NCBI RefSeq assembly: GCF_008365405.1
Contig: NZ_QOKV01000011.1
Span: 124,001 to 188,000, forward strand
From: Azospirillum brasilense
GTDB lineage: Bacteria; Pseudomonadota; Alphaproteobacteria; Azospirillales; Azospirillaceae
Direction of reading: 5' to 3'
DNA length: 64,000 bases
Position numbers and translations under genes: made by a program. Under the pieces are notes generated by a model. The model worked only from the letters and a program-made list of their open reading frames with translations. It did no database searches and had not been told where the DNA came from. Shown here piece after piece: positions 8,940 through 17,021 of the stretch (position 1 is the stretch's first letter; each line of letters starts with the position of its first letter).

Positions 8940-9794
8940 TTAAAAAGTGATGCCTTCCGGGATGTCACTCATGGCGATGTCCACCTTGGCGAGGCTGTTC
9001 ACCACCGCCTCGCGGATCAGGCCCAGGCCCTGGGCGTAGACGATCCAGGTGTTCACGAAGTCGCGCAGGGTCTTGTCCGGCTCGCGCCGCACCGCCGCGT
9101 TGGAGGTCGAGCCGAAGACCGGGCGCGGCACGACCACCTTGCCCAGCGACGGGTCGCGCTTCACCGCGCGCACGCCGCCCATCCAGAAGATCGACTGGGC
9201 GTCGGCCCGGCCGCTGCGCACGGCCAGCGTCGCCTCGTCCAGCGACTTGAAACGGATGAGTTGGGCGTTCGGGCAGAGACGGCTGGCCACTTGGTCGTGG
9301 GCGGAGCCGACGTCCACGGCGATCTTCACCTCCGGCTTGTTCATGTCGGCCCAGCTCTTCGGCTCGAAGCCCGGCTTGGCGATGACGACCAGGGCGCTGT
9401 TGTAGACCGGAACGGTGAAGTCGACGGCCAGGGCGCGTTTCGGCGTCGGGTTCATGCCGAACATGACGTCGATCTTGTTGGCCTGAAGGTCGAGGATGGC
9501 GTTGCCCCAGGTGGTCTCGACCACCTCGATGCCGACGTCCATGTCGGCGGCCAGCGCCGACCCGATGTCCCAGAACTGGCCCGACCACTGGCCGGTCGTC
9601 TGGTCCTTCATGATCCAGGGGGCGCCGGTCGCCACACCGCCGATGCGCAGCTTCTTGGCCTTCAGGACCCGGTCGAAGGAGCTGCCGCCCTCCTGCGCCG
9701 CCGCCGGGGCGATGCCCGCCGCCATGGTGGCCCCGAAAGCCCCGACCGCCGCGCCGGCGCCCAGAAACCCAGCCAGTTCCCTGCGATTCACCAT
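8940..9794 (-). CDS. Polar amino acid ABC transporter substrate-binding protein
   Basis: A 284-residue periplasmic binding protein. The N-terminus MVNRRELAGFLGAGAAVGAF has a twin-arginine pair followed by a long hydrophobic stretch ending AAAQ, so Tat export is possible. The mature part holds family-typical segments: GVATGAPWIMKDQTTGQWSG, DVMFGMNPTPKRALAVDFTVPVY and KIAVDVGSAHDQVA. It heads the permease/ATPase genes and lies 168 bases downstream of the DapA-like gene, so the four may form one unit. Confidence 0.9.
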   Translation of the reverse strand: MVNRRELAGFLGAGAAVGAFGATMAAGIAPAAAQEGGSSFDRVLKAKKLRIGGVATGAPWIMKDQTTGQWSGQFWDIGSALAADMDVGIEVVETTWGNAILDLQANKIDVMFGMNPTPKRALAVDFTVPVYNSALVVIAKPGFEPKSWADMNKPEVKIAVDVGSAHDQVASRLCPNAQLIRFKSLDEATLAVRSGRADAQSIFWMGGVRAVKRDPSLGKVVVPRPVFGSTSNAAVRREPDKTLRDFVNTWIVYAQGLGLIREAVVNSLAKVDIAMSDIPEGITF

Positions 9795-9962
9795 GTCCGT
9801 CTCCCTTGTGGTCCGTCGGGCTGTCCGAGCGGATGTGTCTCGACGTGTGTGTCTTTACGTGTGGTCAGGCCATTCCGTGTTCGTTGACCGGCCGCCGCCG
9901 CGGCTTCGCGTTGTTGGGGCGCTTTCCGGGGGAAGGAGCGCCCGGAGTGCTCCTTTTGGCCG

Positions 9963-10862
9963 TCAGGCGAGCGCGATGTCGCGCGCGTGCCGGGCGACGG
10001 CCTGGAGCTTCTCGGTGGTCTCAGTGGTCGGCGCGGTCAGCGGCAGCCGCACCCCGCCGACCGGCATGCCGGCCATCGCCATGAAGGACTTCAGCGGGCC
10101 GGGGTTGGTTTCCAGGAAGATGGAATTCACCACTGGATCGATGTGGGTCTGCTCGGCCAACGCCTCGTTGAGCTTGCCGGCGCGCGCCAGCGCGAAGATG
10201 CGCAGCCAGATCTTCGGGTAGATGGTCGCCGAGGCCAGCACGCCGCCCCGCGCGCCCAGCGCGACGTGGGTGGCGAACAGCGGCTCCTCGCCGCTCAGCA
10301 CCGAGATCTTGTCGCCGGCGTACTTCATCGTCTTGATGAATTCCGGCATGTCGTAGGAGGAGAATTTCATGCCGATGATGGAGCCGTCCTCCGCCATCGC
10401 CTGCACGCCCTCGGCGGTGACCGCCACGGTGGTGCGGCGCGGGATCTGGTACAGCATGACCGGCAGGTCCACCGCGTCGCGGTAGGCGCGGAAATAGGCG
10501 CGCATGCCTTCCTGGGTGCCGGCGGCGTAATAGGGGGTGACGGTCATCACCGCGGCGGCCCCGGCGGCGGCGAAGTCGCGCCCCGCCTCGACCGCGTCCT
10601 GGAAGCCGGTGGACAGCACGCCGGGGATCACCGGCTTGCCGCCGGCCTCCTCCACGCAGGCGGCGACGACGCGCTTGCGCTCGTCCCGCGACAGGGCGGG
10701 ATACTCGCCGGTGCCGCCGATCGGCACGACGCCGGACGCCCCGGCGTCGAGCTGATGGCGCACCAGCCGCTTCAGGCCGGCGATGTCGACGGAACCGTCG
10801 ACCGTCAGCGGCGTGACGATGGCGCTGAACAGACCGCTGATCTCCGAATGGGTGAGTGCCAT
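9963..10862 (-). CDS. DapA-family lyase (dihydrodipicolinate synthase / N-acetylneuraminate lyase superfamily)
   Basis: A 299-residue TIM-barrel class I aldolase/lyase. It shows the GGTGEYPALSRDER motif, TPYYA (active-site Tyr region), YQIPRRTTV (carboxylate-binding Arg) and the Schiff-base Lys in IGMKFSS. The superfamily includes DHDPS, 4-hydroxy-2-oxoglutarate-type aldolases and the pyrroline-4-hydroxy-2-carboxylate deaminase of hydroxyproline catabolism. The last is attractive here because a D-hydroxyproline-dehydrogenase-like enzyme lies 7 kb away in the same orientation, but the substrate is not proven. I chose ATG at 10862 because the family starts just before the xSAIVTPL motif; longer in-frame starts add low-complexity sequence. 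Confidence 0.85.
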   Translation of the reverse strand: MALTHSEISGLFSAIVTPLTVDGSVDIAGLKRLVRHQLDAGASGVVPIGGTGEYPALSRDERKRVVAACVEEAGGKPVIPGVLSTGFQDAVEAGRDFAAAGAAAVMTVTPYYAAGTQEGMRAYFRAYRDAVDLPVMLYQIPRRTTVAVTAEGVQAMAEDGSIIGMKFSSYDMPEFIKTMKYAGDKISVLSGEEPLFATHVALGARGGVLASATIYPKIWLRIFALARAGKLNEALAEQTHIDPVVNSIFLETNPGPLKSFMAMAGMPVGGVRLPLTAPTTETTEKLQAVARHARDIALA

Positions 10863-11235
10863 GGGGTCCTCGGATTTCCTAAGCGTGGCGTTTGAGGCGT
10901 GGCGTGACGGTGTGCTGCGGCCGCGGGGCGGCCTCGCCCCCGCGATGCGGGAAGCCGGTTTGGGACGATCGGAAAAAGCGCGATGAAGCGAGTCCGATGA
11001 AATCGCCAAAGACCGGCGCACCGCCGGAAATTCGTGCCTGAACCCGCACCCGGACCAACGCTCGGGTGGGGGCCGGAGGGAACGGGGGCGATGAAGCGTC
11101 CCTTGTGAGACCTCGATCCGGCCCCGCCCGCTTCCGACAAAGGAGATGTGACCCTATTTTTCCTTTTGCTGCAACAACAAATCGTTTCATGGATGAAAAG
11201 TGATGATACGATAAAATCCGGCGCGCCAACACACG
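10863..11235. other. Long intergenic region upstream of the DapA-like gene
   Basis: These 373 bases hold no convincing gene. The left part is GC-rich. The right part (about 11150-11220) is strikingly AT-rich for this window and contains a perfect dyad TTTCAT-GG-ATGAAA at 11185-11198, a plausible promoter/operator for the downstream minus-strand DapA-ABC genes. It also separates the hydroxyacid oxidase stop from that operon. Confidence 0.5.
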
Positions 11236-12390
11236 TCAACGTGGCCGTTCCACCGTCCCCGTGATGTCGGCCACGGTCGGGGCGCCGAGGAAACCCATGG
11301 TGGTGAGAAGCTCGCGCCGGACCATCTCCAGCACCGCCTGCGCACCCGCCGCTCCGTCGGTGGCCAGCCCGTAGAGAACGGCACGGCCAAGCAGCACGCC
11401 CTGCGCGCCAAGCCCCAGATAGCCGGCGACGTGGCTGCCGCGCCGCACCCCGCTGTCGGCCAGAACGGTTATCCGGTCGCCGACCCGCTCGGCGATGTCC
11501 GCCAGACAGCGCACGGGGTGGATGGCGTGGTCCAGGTTGCGGGCGCCGTGGTTGGACACGACGATCCCGTCCACCCCCAGCTCGGCCGCCTTCTCTGCGT
11601 CGTCGGCGCGCAGCACGCCCTTCAAAATCAGCTTGCCCTTCCAGGCGTCCCGCAAGCTCCGCACGTCGTCCCATCCCACGTCCTGGGCGAGGCTGATCTC
11701 GTCCCCGACGGCGACCCGCCCCAGCGCGGTGCGGAACTCGTCGGGATAGTGGGCGTAGGTCGGCACGCCGCCGTTGCGCAGGTACTTGGCGAAGACCCCG
11801 GCGAACCAGCGCGGGTGGGCGAGGCAATCCAGACCGGCGCGCAGCGACGGTTTGATCGGAATGCCGAAACCGTTGCGGATGTTGTATTCGCGGTTGGGCG
11901 TCACCGCCGTGTCGACAGTCAGGACCAGCGCCTCCGCCCCGGCCCGTTCGGCGCGCCGCACCAGCTCGCGGGTGCGCTCGCGGCTGCGCCAGACATAGAG
12001 CTGGAACCACAGCCGCGCCCCGGATTCGCCGGCGATCCGCTCGACCGAGGTGATGGACTGGGTGGAAACGCAGAAGGGAATGCCGACCGCGGCGGCGGCC
12101 TTGGCCAGCTCCACCTCGCCGTCGTACCAGACCAGCCCGGCCACGGCGGTGGGCGCCACGACCAGCGGCATGGGCTGGCTCACCCCGAACAGGCGGGTGG
12201 TGGCGTCGCGTTTCGACACGTCCACCAACACGCGCGGTTTGAAGGTGAGGCTGTCGAGCGCCGTTTTGCTCGTCGCGATGCCGGTTTCATCCTCGGTGCC
12301 GCGGTCGATGTACTCGAACAGGCCACGGGGGAGGCGGGACCGTGCCCGCAGCCGGGCCTCGGCGATGTTGAGCGACGCGGTCACCGCCAT
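11236..12390 (-). CDS. FMN-dependent alpha-hydroxy-acid oxidase/dehydrogenase (LldD/glycolate-oxidase family)
   Basis: A 384-residue FMN TIM-barrel enzyme that would oxidise an L-2-hydroxyacid to the 2-oxoacid. Visible family features are the N-terminal SRLPRGLFEYIDRGTEDE, the TKTAL-like segment TSKTALDSL, VVAPTAVAGL, the catalytic His in VSNHGARNLD and the phosphate-binding ADSGVRRGSHVAGYLGLGA. I chose ATG at 12390 because homologues begin close to the NIAEARLRAR helix; an upstream in-frame ATG at 12504 would put 38 unconserved residues across the promoter. It is divergent from a D-2-hydroxyacid dehydrogenase gene. Confidence 0.88.
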   Translation of the reverse strand: MAVTASLNIAEARLRARSRLPRGLFEYIDRGTEDETGIATSKTALDSLTFKPRVLVDVSKRDATTRLFGVSQPMPLVVAPTAVAGLVWYDGEVELAKAAAAVGIPFCVSTQSITSVERIAGESGARLWFQLYVWRSRERTRELVRRAERAGAEALVLTVDTAVTPNREYNIRNGFGIPIKPSLRAGLDCLAHPRWFAGVFAKYLRNGGVPTYAHYPDEFRTALGRVAVGDEISLAQDVGWDDVRSLRDAWKGKLILKGVLRADDAEKAAELGVDGIVVSNHGARNLDHAIHPVRCLADIAERVGDRITVLADSGVRRGSHVAGYLGLGAQGVLLGRAVLYGLATDGAAGAQAVLEMVRRELLTTMGFLGAPTVADITGTVERPR

Positions 12391-12462
12391 CTCCCCGGTT
12401 TCCGCGGGAGGACGCGTGCATCGCACGATTCGCAGGATGTGCCCATTGGGTGCTGCTCCGGC

Positions 12463-12490
12463 AAAAATTATCTTTTCGGGAACAATTTTT
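12463..12490. promoter_or_regulatory. AT-rich inverted repeat in the divergent hydroxyacid-oxidase promoter
   Basis: AAAAATT-N14-AATTTTT lies between the two divergent flavoenzyme genes, in an AT-rich island that contrasts with the GC-rich flanks. It is a candidate operator for the XRE-cupin regulator encoded at the end of the plus-strand unit. The assignment is inferred from position only. Confidence 0.4.
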
Positions 12491-12610
12491 CGTATGCTAG
12501 ACATGGAGAAACAGTATCGTCAACGTCCGATCGCCCCGGCCGATTGTGCGCCTCACCGATCTCCACCCCGGCGCCCCTCCTCCGGCCCCGAAGCCACAAG
12601 GACCTGCCCG

Positions 12611-14047
12611 ATGCGTGACCCACAGGCTCTGCTGACGTCGCTGCGCACGCTCCTGGGGGAGCGCCACGTGGTCACGCAGGCGGCGGATCTGGAACCGCTG
12701 ACCCGCGACTGGCGAGGCCGCTACGATGGCACGGCGCTGTGCGCCGTCTATCCGGCAAACACCGAGCAGGTGGCGGCGACCGTGCTGCTGGTGCGCGAGC
12801 ATGGCGGCACGATCGTGCCGCAGGGCGGCAACACCGGCATGTGCGGCGGCGCCACGCCCTTCTCGGAGGAGACGGTGGTGCTGCGGCTCGACCGGCTGAA
12901 CCGGGTCCGGCAGGTCAGCGCGCTGGACAACACCATGACGGTGGAGGCCGGCTGCATCCTCGCCGATCTGCAGGCCCGCGCGCAGGAGGCCGGGCGCCTC
13001 TTCCCGCTCAGCCTGGGGGCGGAGGGGAGCTGCCAGATCGGCGGCAACATCGCGACCAACGCCGGCGGCACGGCGGTGCTGCGCTACGGCCCGATGCGCG
13101 ACATGGTGCTGGGGCTGGAGGTGGTGCTTCCCGACGGCTCGGTGATGAACGACCTGAAGCGGCTGCGCAAGGACAACAGCGGCTACGCCGTGCGCCACCT
13201 GTTCATCGGGGCGGAGGGCACGCTGGGGATCATCACGGCAGCGGTGCTGAAGCTGTTCCCGCAGCCGCAGACAAGCGCCACCGCCATGGCCGGCGCTGGC
13301 CATCTCGACCAGGCGCTGGAACTGCTGGCCTCCGTCCGCTCCCGCTTCGGCGACCGGGTGAGCGCTTACGAGGTCATGTCGCACTCCCAGATGCAGTTCG
13401 TGCTCGACCACATTCCCGGCTGCACCCTGCCCTTCGCGGAACCGCACCCCTGGTACGTGCTGATCGAGGCGGAGGACAGCTTCGCCGCCATGGATCTGTC
13501 CTCAATTCTTGAGGATTGCCTTGCCGACGCGCTGGAGCGCGGCCTCGTCGCCGACGCCGTGATCCCCAGGAGCGGCGCGCAGCGGGAGGCGCTGTGGCGC
13601 CTGCGCCATTCGGTGTCGGAGGCGAACAAGGTCGCCGGCATCAGCGTTTCCTACGACACGGTGGTGCCGCTCGACCGGCTCGGCGATTTCGCGGCGGAGA
13701 CGGAGCGCGGCGTGCGCGACGCCTTCCCGCAGGCGCGGCTGCTGTTCGTCGGCCATGTCGGCGACGGCAACCTGCACGCGGTGATCCATTTCGACCACGA
13801 CGCCTTTCCCTCGCGCGCCGACTTCGAGGCGACGGCGGGGCGGATCAACGAGATTGTCGACACGGCGACGCTCGCCTGCGATGGTTCGATCAGCGCGGAG
13901 CACGGGATCGGCCTCAGCAACCGCAAACGGCTCGCCCGCTCCATCGACCCGACGCGCTACCGGCTGATGACGCAGATCAAAGCGTTGCTGGACCCTGACC
14001 ATATGATGAATCCTGGAAAGGTTCTGGTGTTCGAGGACCCTCAATGA
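12611..14047 (+). CDS. FAD-linked D-2-hydroxyacid dehydrogenase (D-lactate/D-2-hydroxyglutarate dehydrogenase family)
   Basis: A 478-residue flavoprotein of the VAO/PCMH fold. The FAD-binding motif PQGGNTGMCGGATP lies near residues 75-88, GNIATNAGGTAVLRYG and IGAEGTLGIITAAVLKLFP follow, and the C-terminal FAD-oxidase domain has the metal-ligand motif GHVGDGNLHAVIH. Such enzymes oxidise D-lactate, D-2-hydroxyglutarate or related acids and feed electrons to quinone or ETF. I chose ATG at 12611 because conserved sequence begins there; longer in-frame starts run through the divergent promoter. Its stop overlaps the start of the XRE-cupin regulator (ATGA). Confidence 0.88.
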   Translation: MRDPQALLTSLRTLLGERHVVTQAADLEPLTRDWRGRYDGTALCAVYPANTEQVAATVLLVREHGGTIVPQGGNTGMCGGATPFSEETVVLRLDRLNRVRQVSALDNTMTVEAGCILADLQARAQEAGRLFPLSLGAEGSCQIGGNIATNAGGTAVLRYGPMRDMVLGLEVVLPDGSVMNDLKRLRKDNSGYAVRHLFIGAEGTLGIITAAVLKLFPQPQTSATAMAGAGHLDQALELLASVRSRFGDRVSAYEVMSHSQMQFVLDHIPGCTLPFAEPHPWYVLIEAEDSFAAMDLSSILEDCLADALERGLVADAVIPRSGAQREALWRLRHSVSEANKVAGISVSYDTVVPLDRLGDFAAETERGVRDAFPQARLLFVGHVGDGNLHAVIHFDHDAFPSRADFEATAGRINEIVDTATLACDGSISAEHGIGLSNRKRLARSIDPTRYRLMTQIKALLDPDHMMNPGKVLVFEDPQ

Positions 14048-14736
14048 AGCGGCCCGCCCTGACGACCAAGCATGTACGACGAATCGCGACACGACCGGCG
14101 GCGGACGACGCAATGGATGTGATCGAACGGCCCGACGCGGCCTCTTCCTCCCCGTCCCAGGGAGGGGCGGACGGAGAGCTGGACCTTGGCGTCCGGCTGA
14201 AGAACCTGCGCAAGCGGATGGGGCTGACGCTCCAGCAGGCGGCCGACCGCACCGGGGTTGGGGTGTCCACCCTGTCCAAGATCGAACGGAACGAGTTGTC
14301 GCCGACCGTCACCACCCTCCTGAAGATCGCCGCCGGCTTCGAGATGGACGCGGCGGCAATCATCGGCGGGCCGACCCCGGCGCTGCGCGTCGCCGGACGC
14401 CGGTCGGTGACGCGGTCGGGACAGGGCCGTCCCTTCCCGACCGGCACCTGCAACAACGCCTGGCTCTGCCCGGACCTAACGAGCAAGGTCATGACCCCGA
14501 TCATGACCACCGTCGTCGCCCGCTCGCTCGACGCCTACCCGGAATGGGCCAAGTACGACGCGGAGCTGTTCCTCCACGTCGTCTCGGGCACGCTGGTCGT
14601 GCACAGCCAGATCTACGAGCCGCTGCGGCTGGAAGCCGGCGATTCCATGTATTACGACGCCAGCACGCCCCATCTCTGGGTTTCGGAGGGGGACGAGGAC
14701 GCACGCGTTCTCTGGGTCTACGCCAAGTATCAGTGA
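14044..14736 (+). CDS. XRE-cupin transcriptional regulator
   Basis: A 230-residue regulator. An XRE helix-turn-helix covers ~residues 49-105 (LKNLRKRMGLTLQQAADRTG, VSTLSKIERNELSPTVTTLL). A C-terminal cupin barrel covers ~155-228, with the VSGTLVVHSQIYEPLRLEAGD and DASTPHLW segments that usually hold the effector pocket. The family often represses a neighbouring small-molecule catabolic gene and releases DNA on ligand binding. Its start overlaps the dehydrogenase stop by four bases, so regulator and enzyme are co-translated. An internal ATG at residue 24 could be an alternative start. Confidence 0.88.
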   Translation: MKRPALTTKHVRRIATRPAADDAMDVIERPDAASSSPSQGGADGELDLGVRLKNLRKRMGLTLQQAADRTGVGVSTLSKIERNELSPTVTTLLKIAAGFEMDAAAIIGGPTPALRVAGRRSVTRSGQGRPFPTGTCNNAWLCPDLTSKVMTPIMTTVVARSLDAYPEWAKYDAELFLHVVSGTLVVHSQIYEPLRLEAGDSMYYDASTPHLWVSEGDEDARVLWVYAKYQ

Positions 14737-14770
14737 TACGGACGGCGCCTGAAGGCTTCGTCCGTATCAC
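14733..14770 (+). terminator. 12-bp hairpin at the end of the XRE-cupin gene
   Basis: GTGATACGGACG and its exact complement CGTCCGTATCAC are separated by 14 bases; the left arm contains the gene's stop codon. Only a weak CCCTTT run follows, so it may be a terminator or one member of a palindromic repeat family. It is the first of three dyads in 115 bases. Confidence 0.55.
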
Positions 14771-14777
14771 CCTTTCA

Positions 14778-14797
14778 ATCAATGCTATCGCATTGAT
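14778..14797. repeat. 8-bp dyad with 4-base loop
   Basis: ATCAATGC-TATC-GCATTGAT is the second of three stacked dyads in the convergent region between the XRE-cupin gene and the LivJ-like gene. It is AT-rich compared with its flanks. Confidence 0.5.
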
Positions 14798-14810
14798 CTG
14801 TCGGGTTTGA

Positions 14811-14847
14811 CCGTGGGCGGATGATGGAAGCCATCATCCGCCCACGG
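14811..14847. repeat. Perfect 17-bp hairpin with 3-base loop
   Basis: CCGTGGGCGGATGATGG pairs exactly with the 17 bases at 14831-14847, leaving an AAG loop; an A/T pair extends the stem to 18. No T-run follows on either strand, so a simple intrinsic terminator is unlikely on its own. It lies 94 bases past the 3' end of the LivJ-like gene on the minus strand and could stabilise that mRNA, or be a mobile palindromic repeat. Confidence 0.65.
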
Positions 14848-14940
14848 TATGATGTCCGGCCCGAGAAGAGGCCTGTACGACCGATCCCGCGCGGAACGAC
14901 CGAACGTCGAAAGGGGAGCGAGCTCGCCCCCCTTCCACCG

Positions 14941-16155
14941 TCACTTCACCAGGGGGCAGCCGCTGTCCTTCGGGTTGATGTAGGCCTGCTCGCCGGGGAT
15001 GGTCTTGAGGATCTTGAAGTAGTCCCAGGCCCCTTTCGACTCACCCGGCGTCTTGATCTGCGCCAGATACATGTTGTTGAAGATCCGGCCGTTGTCGGCG
15101 ATCTTCGCGTCCTTCATCATCATGTCGGTGATCGGCGTGGCGCGCATCTTGGCGGCCACCTTGTCGGCGTCGTCGGTGCCGGCCTCCTGCACGGCCTTCA
15201 GGTAATGCTTGACCGCCGAATAGACGCCCGCCTGGTTCATCGACGGCTTGCGCCCGGTCCGCTCCTCGAACGTCTTCGACCAGGCGCGGGTCTCGTCGTT
15301 CATGTCCCAGTAGAAGGAGTTCGCCAGCATCAGCCCCTGCGCGGTGTCGAGACCCAGCGCGTGGATGTCGTTGACGTTGAGCAGCAGACCGGCCAGCGTC
15401 TGGCCGCCCTGGGGAATGCCGAACTCGGCGGCCTGCTTGACCGCGTTGATGGTGTCACCACCGGCGTTGGCAAAGGCGACGACTTCAGCGCCCGAGGCCT
15501 GCGCCTGCAACAGGAAGGACGAGAAGTCCGAGCTTGCCAGGGGATGGCGGACGCTGCCCTTGATGGTGCCGCCCAGCTGCTTGACGGTGTTGGCGGCCTC
15601 CGTTTCCAGCGAATGGCCGAAGGCGTAGTCGGCGGTGATGAAGAACCAGCTCTTTTTGCCCTGCTCGACCAGCGCGCGGGCGGTGGAGGACGCCACGGCG
15701 TGGTTGTCCCAGGTCCACAGGAAGCCGTAGGGGCTGCAGTCCTTGCCCGTCAGATCGGTGGAGCCGGGGCCGGACATCAGGAAGATGCGCTTCTTGTCCT
15801 TGGTGATGCCCTGCACGGCCAGCGCCGCGGCCGAGTTCGGCACGTCGGCGACGACGTCGACCTTCTCGACGTCGATCCACTGGCGGGCGAGGTTGGCGGC
15901 GATGTCCGCCTTGTTCTGGTGGTCGCCGACGATGATCTCGATCTTGGTGCCGTTGATGGCGTTGCCGAACTCCTCGGCGGCCAGCCGAGCGGCGACCGCC
16001 GAGCCCTCGCCGTTGATGTCGGCGTAGATGCCGGACCGGTCGGACAGCATGCCGATCTTGATGACGTTGTCCGACATCTGGGCCTGGGCCGTGCCGGACG
16101 CCAGGGCGGCGAAGGCGGCGCCGGTGAGAAGGCCGGCAAGACGGGTGCTGCGCAT
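14941..16155 (-). CDS. ABC transporter substrate-binding protein (LivJ/branched-chain-type)
   Basis: A 404-residue periplasmic protein with a Sec signal peptide (ending GTAQAQM near residue 26). It has the type I binding-protein opening VIKIGMLSDRSGIYADINGEG. Later segments (VGDHQNKADIAANLARQWID, DYAFGHSLE) match LivJ-family proteins that bind short carboxylates or aromatics as well as amino acids. No permease or ATPase gene is next to it, so it must borrow a channel encoded elsewhere. It is the last gene of the sigma-54-controlled operon, 39 bases after the 3-hydroxybutyrate dehydrogenase gene, and probably supplies that pathway's substrate. Confidence 0.88.
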   Translation of the reverse strand: MRSTRLAGLLTGAAFAALASGTAQAQMSDNVIKIGMLSDRSGIYADINGEGSAVAARLAAEEFGNAINGTKIEIIVGDHQNKADIAANLARQWIDVEKVDVVADVPNSAAALAVQGITKDKKRIFLMSGPGSTDLTGKDCSPYGFLWTWDNHAVASSTARALVEQGKKSWFFITADYAFGHSLETEAANTVKQLGGTIKGSVRHPLASSDFSSFLLQAQASGAEVVAFANAGGDTINAVKQAAEFGIPQGGQTLAGLLLNVNDIHALGLDTAQGLMLANSFYWDMNDETRAWSKTFEERTGRKPSMNQAGVYSAVKHYLKAVQEAGTDDADKVAAKMRATPITDMMMKDAKIADNGRIFNNMYLAQIKTPGESKGAWDYFKILKTIPGEQAYINPKDSGCPLVK

Positions 16156-16194
16156 GGTTCACTCCCTAGGGTGTTGTTCTTGGTGGTTTGGGTG

Positions 16195-16974
16195 TCAGTG
16201 GGTCGTGTAGCCGCCGTCCACGGGGATCGCGGTGCCGGTGATCGACGCGGCGGCGTCGGAGCACAGGAAAGCGATGGCGGCGGCGACCTCCTCCGGCGGA
16301 ATCAGCCGGCCTGTCGGCATGCGGTCGAGGAACACCGCCTGAAGGACCCGCTCCTCCGGCAGGCCGGTGACCTGCGCCTGCTGGGCGATCTGCTTCTCGA
16401 TGATCGGGGTCAGCACCGTGCCGGGGCACACCGCGTTGCAGGTGATGCCGTGCTCCGCGACCTCGATCGCTACCGACTTCGTCAGGCCGATGATGCCGTG
16501 CTTGGTCGCGACGTAGGCGGGCTTGTGCGGGGCGCCGACCATGCCGAGGACCGACGCCGTGTTGACGATGCGCCCCCAGCGGCGCTCGCGCATCGCCGGC
16601 ACGGCCGCCTTGATGGTGTGGAAGGCGGCGCTGAGGTTGACCGCGAGCAGCAGGTCCCACTTGTCGTCGGGGAACTCGTGCACCGCCGCCACATGCTGCA
16701 CCCCGGCGTTGTTCACCAGGATGTCGATGGGGCCGAGCGTCGCCGCGGCCTCCGCCATCATCGCGCGGGCCTCCTCCGGCCGGCTGAGGTCGGCCCCCGA
16801 ATAGACGATCGTCGTGCCGCTCTGCGCCGCGATGTCCGCGCACAGCCGGTCGATCTCCGCGCGGTCGCCGAAGCCGTTGAGCATCACATGGCAGCCCTGG
16901 CGGGCCAGTTCGCGGGCGGTCGCCAGCCCGATGCCGGTGGTGGAGCCGGTGACGACGGCATTCCTGTTTCGCAT
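16195..16974 (-). CDS. bdhA: 3-hydroxybutyrate dehydrogenase (SDR family)
   Basis: A 259-residue short-chain dehydrogenase: NAD motif TGSTTGIG (~9-16), NNAGVQHV, catalytic Ser141 in TASVLG, and Tyr154-x3-Lys158 in YVATK. The GVQHVAAVHEFPDDKW region and the C-terminal RMPTGRLIPPEEVA are characteristic of BdhA, which interconverts acetoacetate and D-3-hydroxybutyrate. I chose ATG at 16974, which has AAGGA five bases upstream; an in-frame ATG eight codons earlier lacks this. Next to a beta-keto-acid cleavage enzyme that releases acetoacetate, its role is probably to reduce that product. Confidence 0.9.
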   Translation of the reverse strand: MRNRNAVVTGSTTGIGLATARELARQGCHVMLNGFGDRAEIDRLCADIAAQSGTTIVYSGADLSRPEEARAMMAEAAATLGPIDILVNNAGVQHVAAVHEFPDDKWDLLLAVNLSAAFHTIKAAVPAMRERRWGRIVNTASVLGMVGAPHKPAYVATKHGIIGLTKSVAIEVAEHGITCNAVCPGTVLTPIIEKQIAQQAQVTGLPEERVLQAVFLDRMPTGRLIPPEEVAAAIAFLCSDAAASITGTAIPVDGGYTTH

Positions 16975-17021
16975 CTCGGTCCTTCTTTCGGGCGTCATGG
17001 AGGTCAGTGGCGTGTCGCGGT

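Noticed and set aside
10805..12010. A ~400-codon minus-strand frame running from the hydroxyacid oxidase into the DapA-like gene
   Set aside because: It is in a different frame from both real genes and reads as Arg/Gly/Ala-rich shadow.
12497..13447. A 316-codon minus-strand frame opposite the D-2-hydroxyacid dehydrogenase
   Set aside because: The plus-strand gene has clear FAD motifs; the minus frame has shadow composition and no family.
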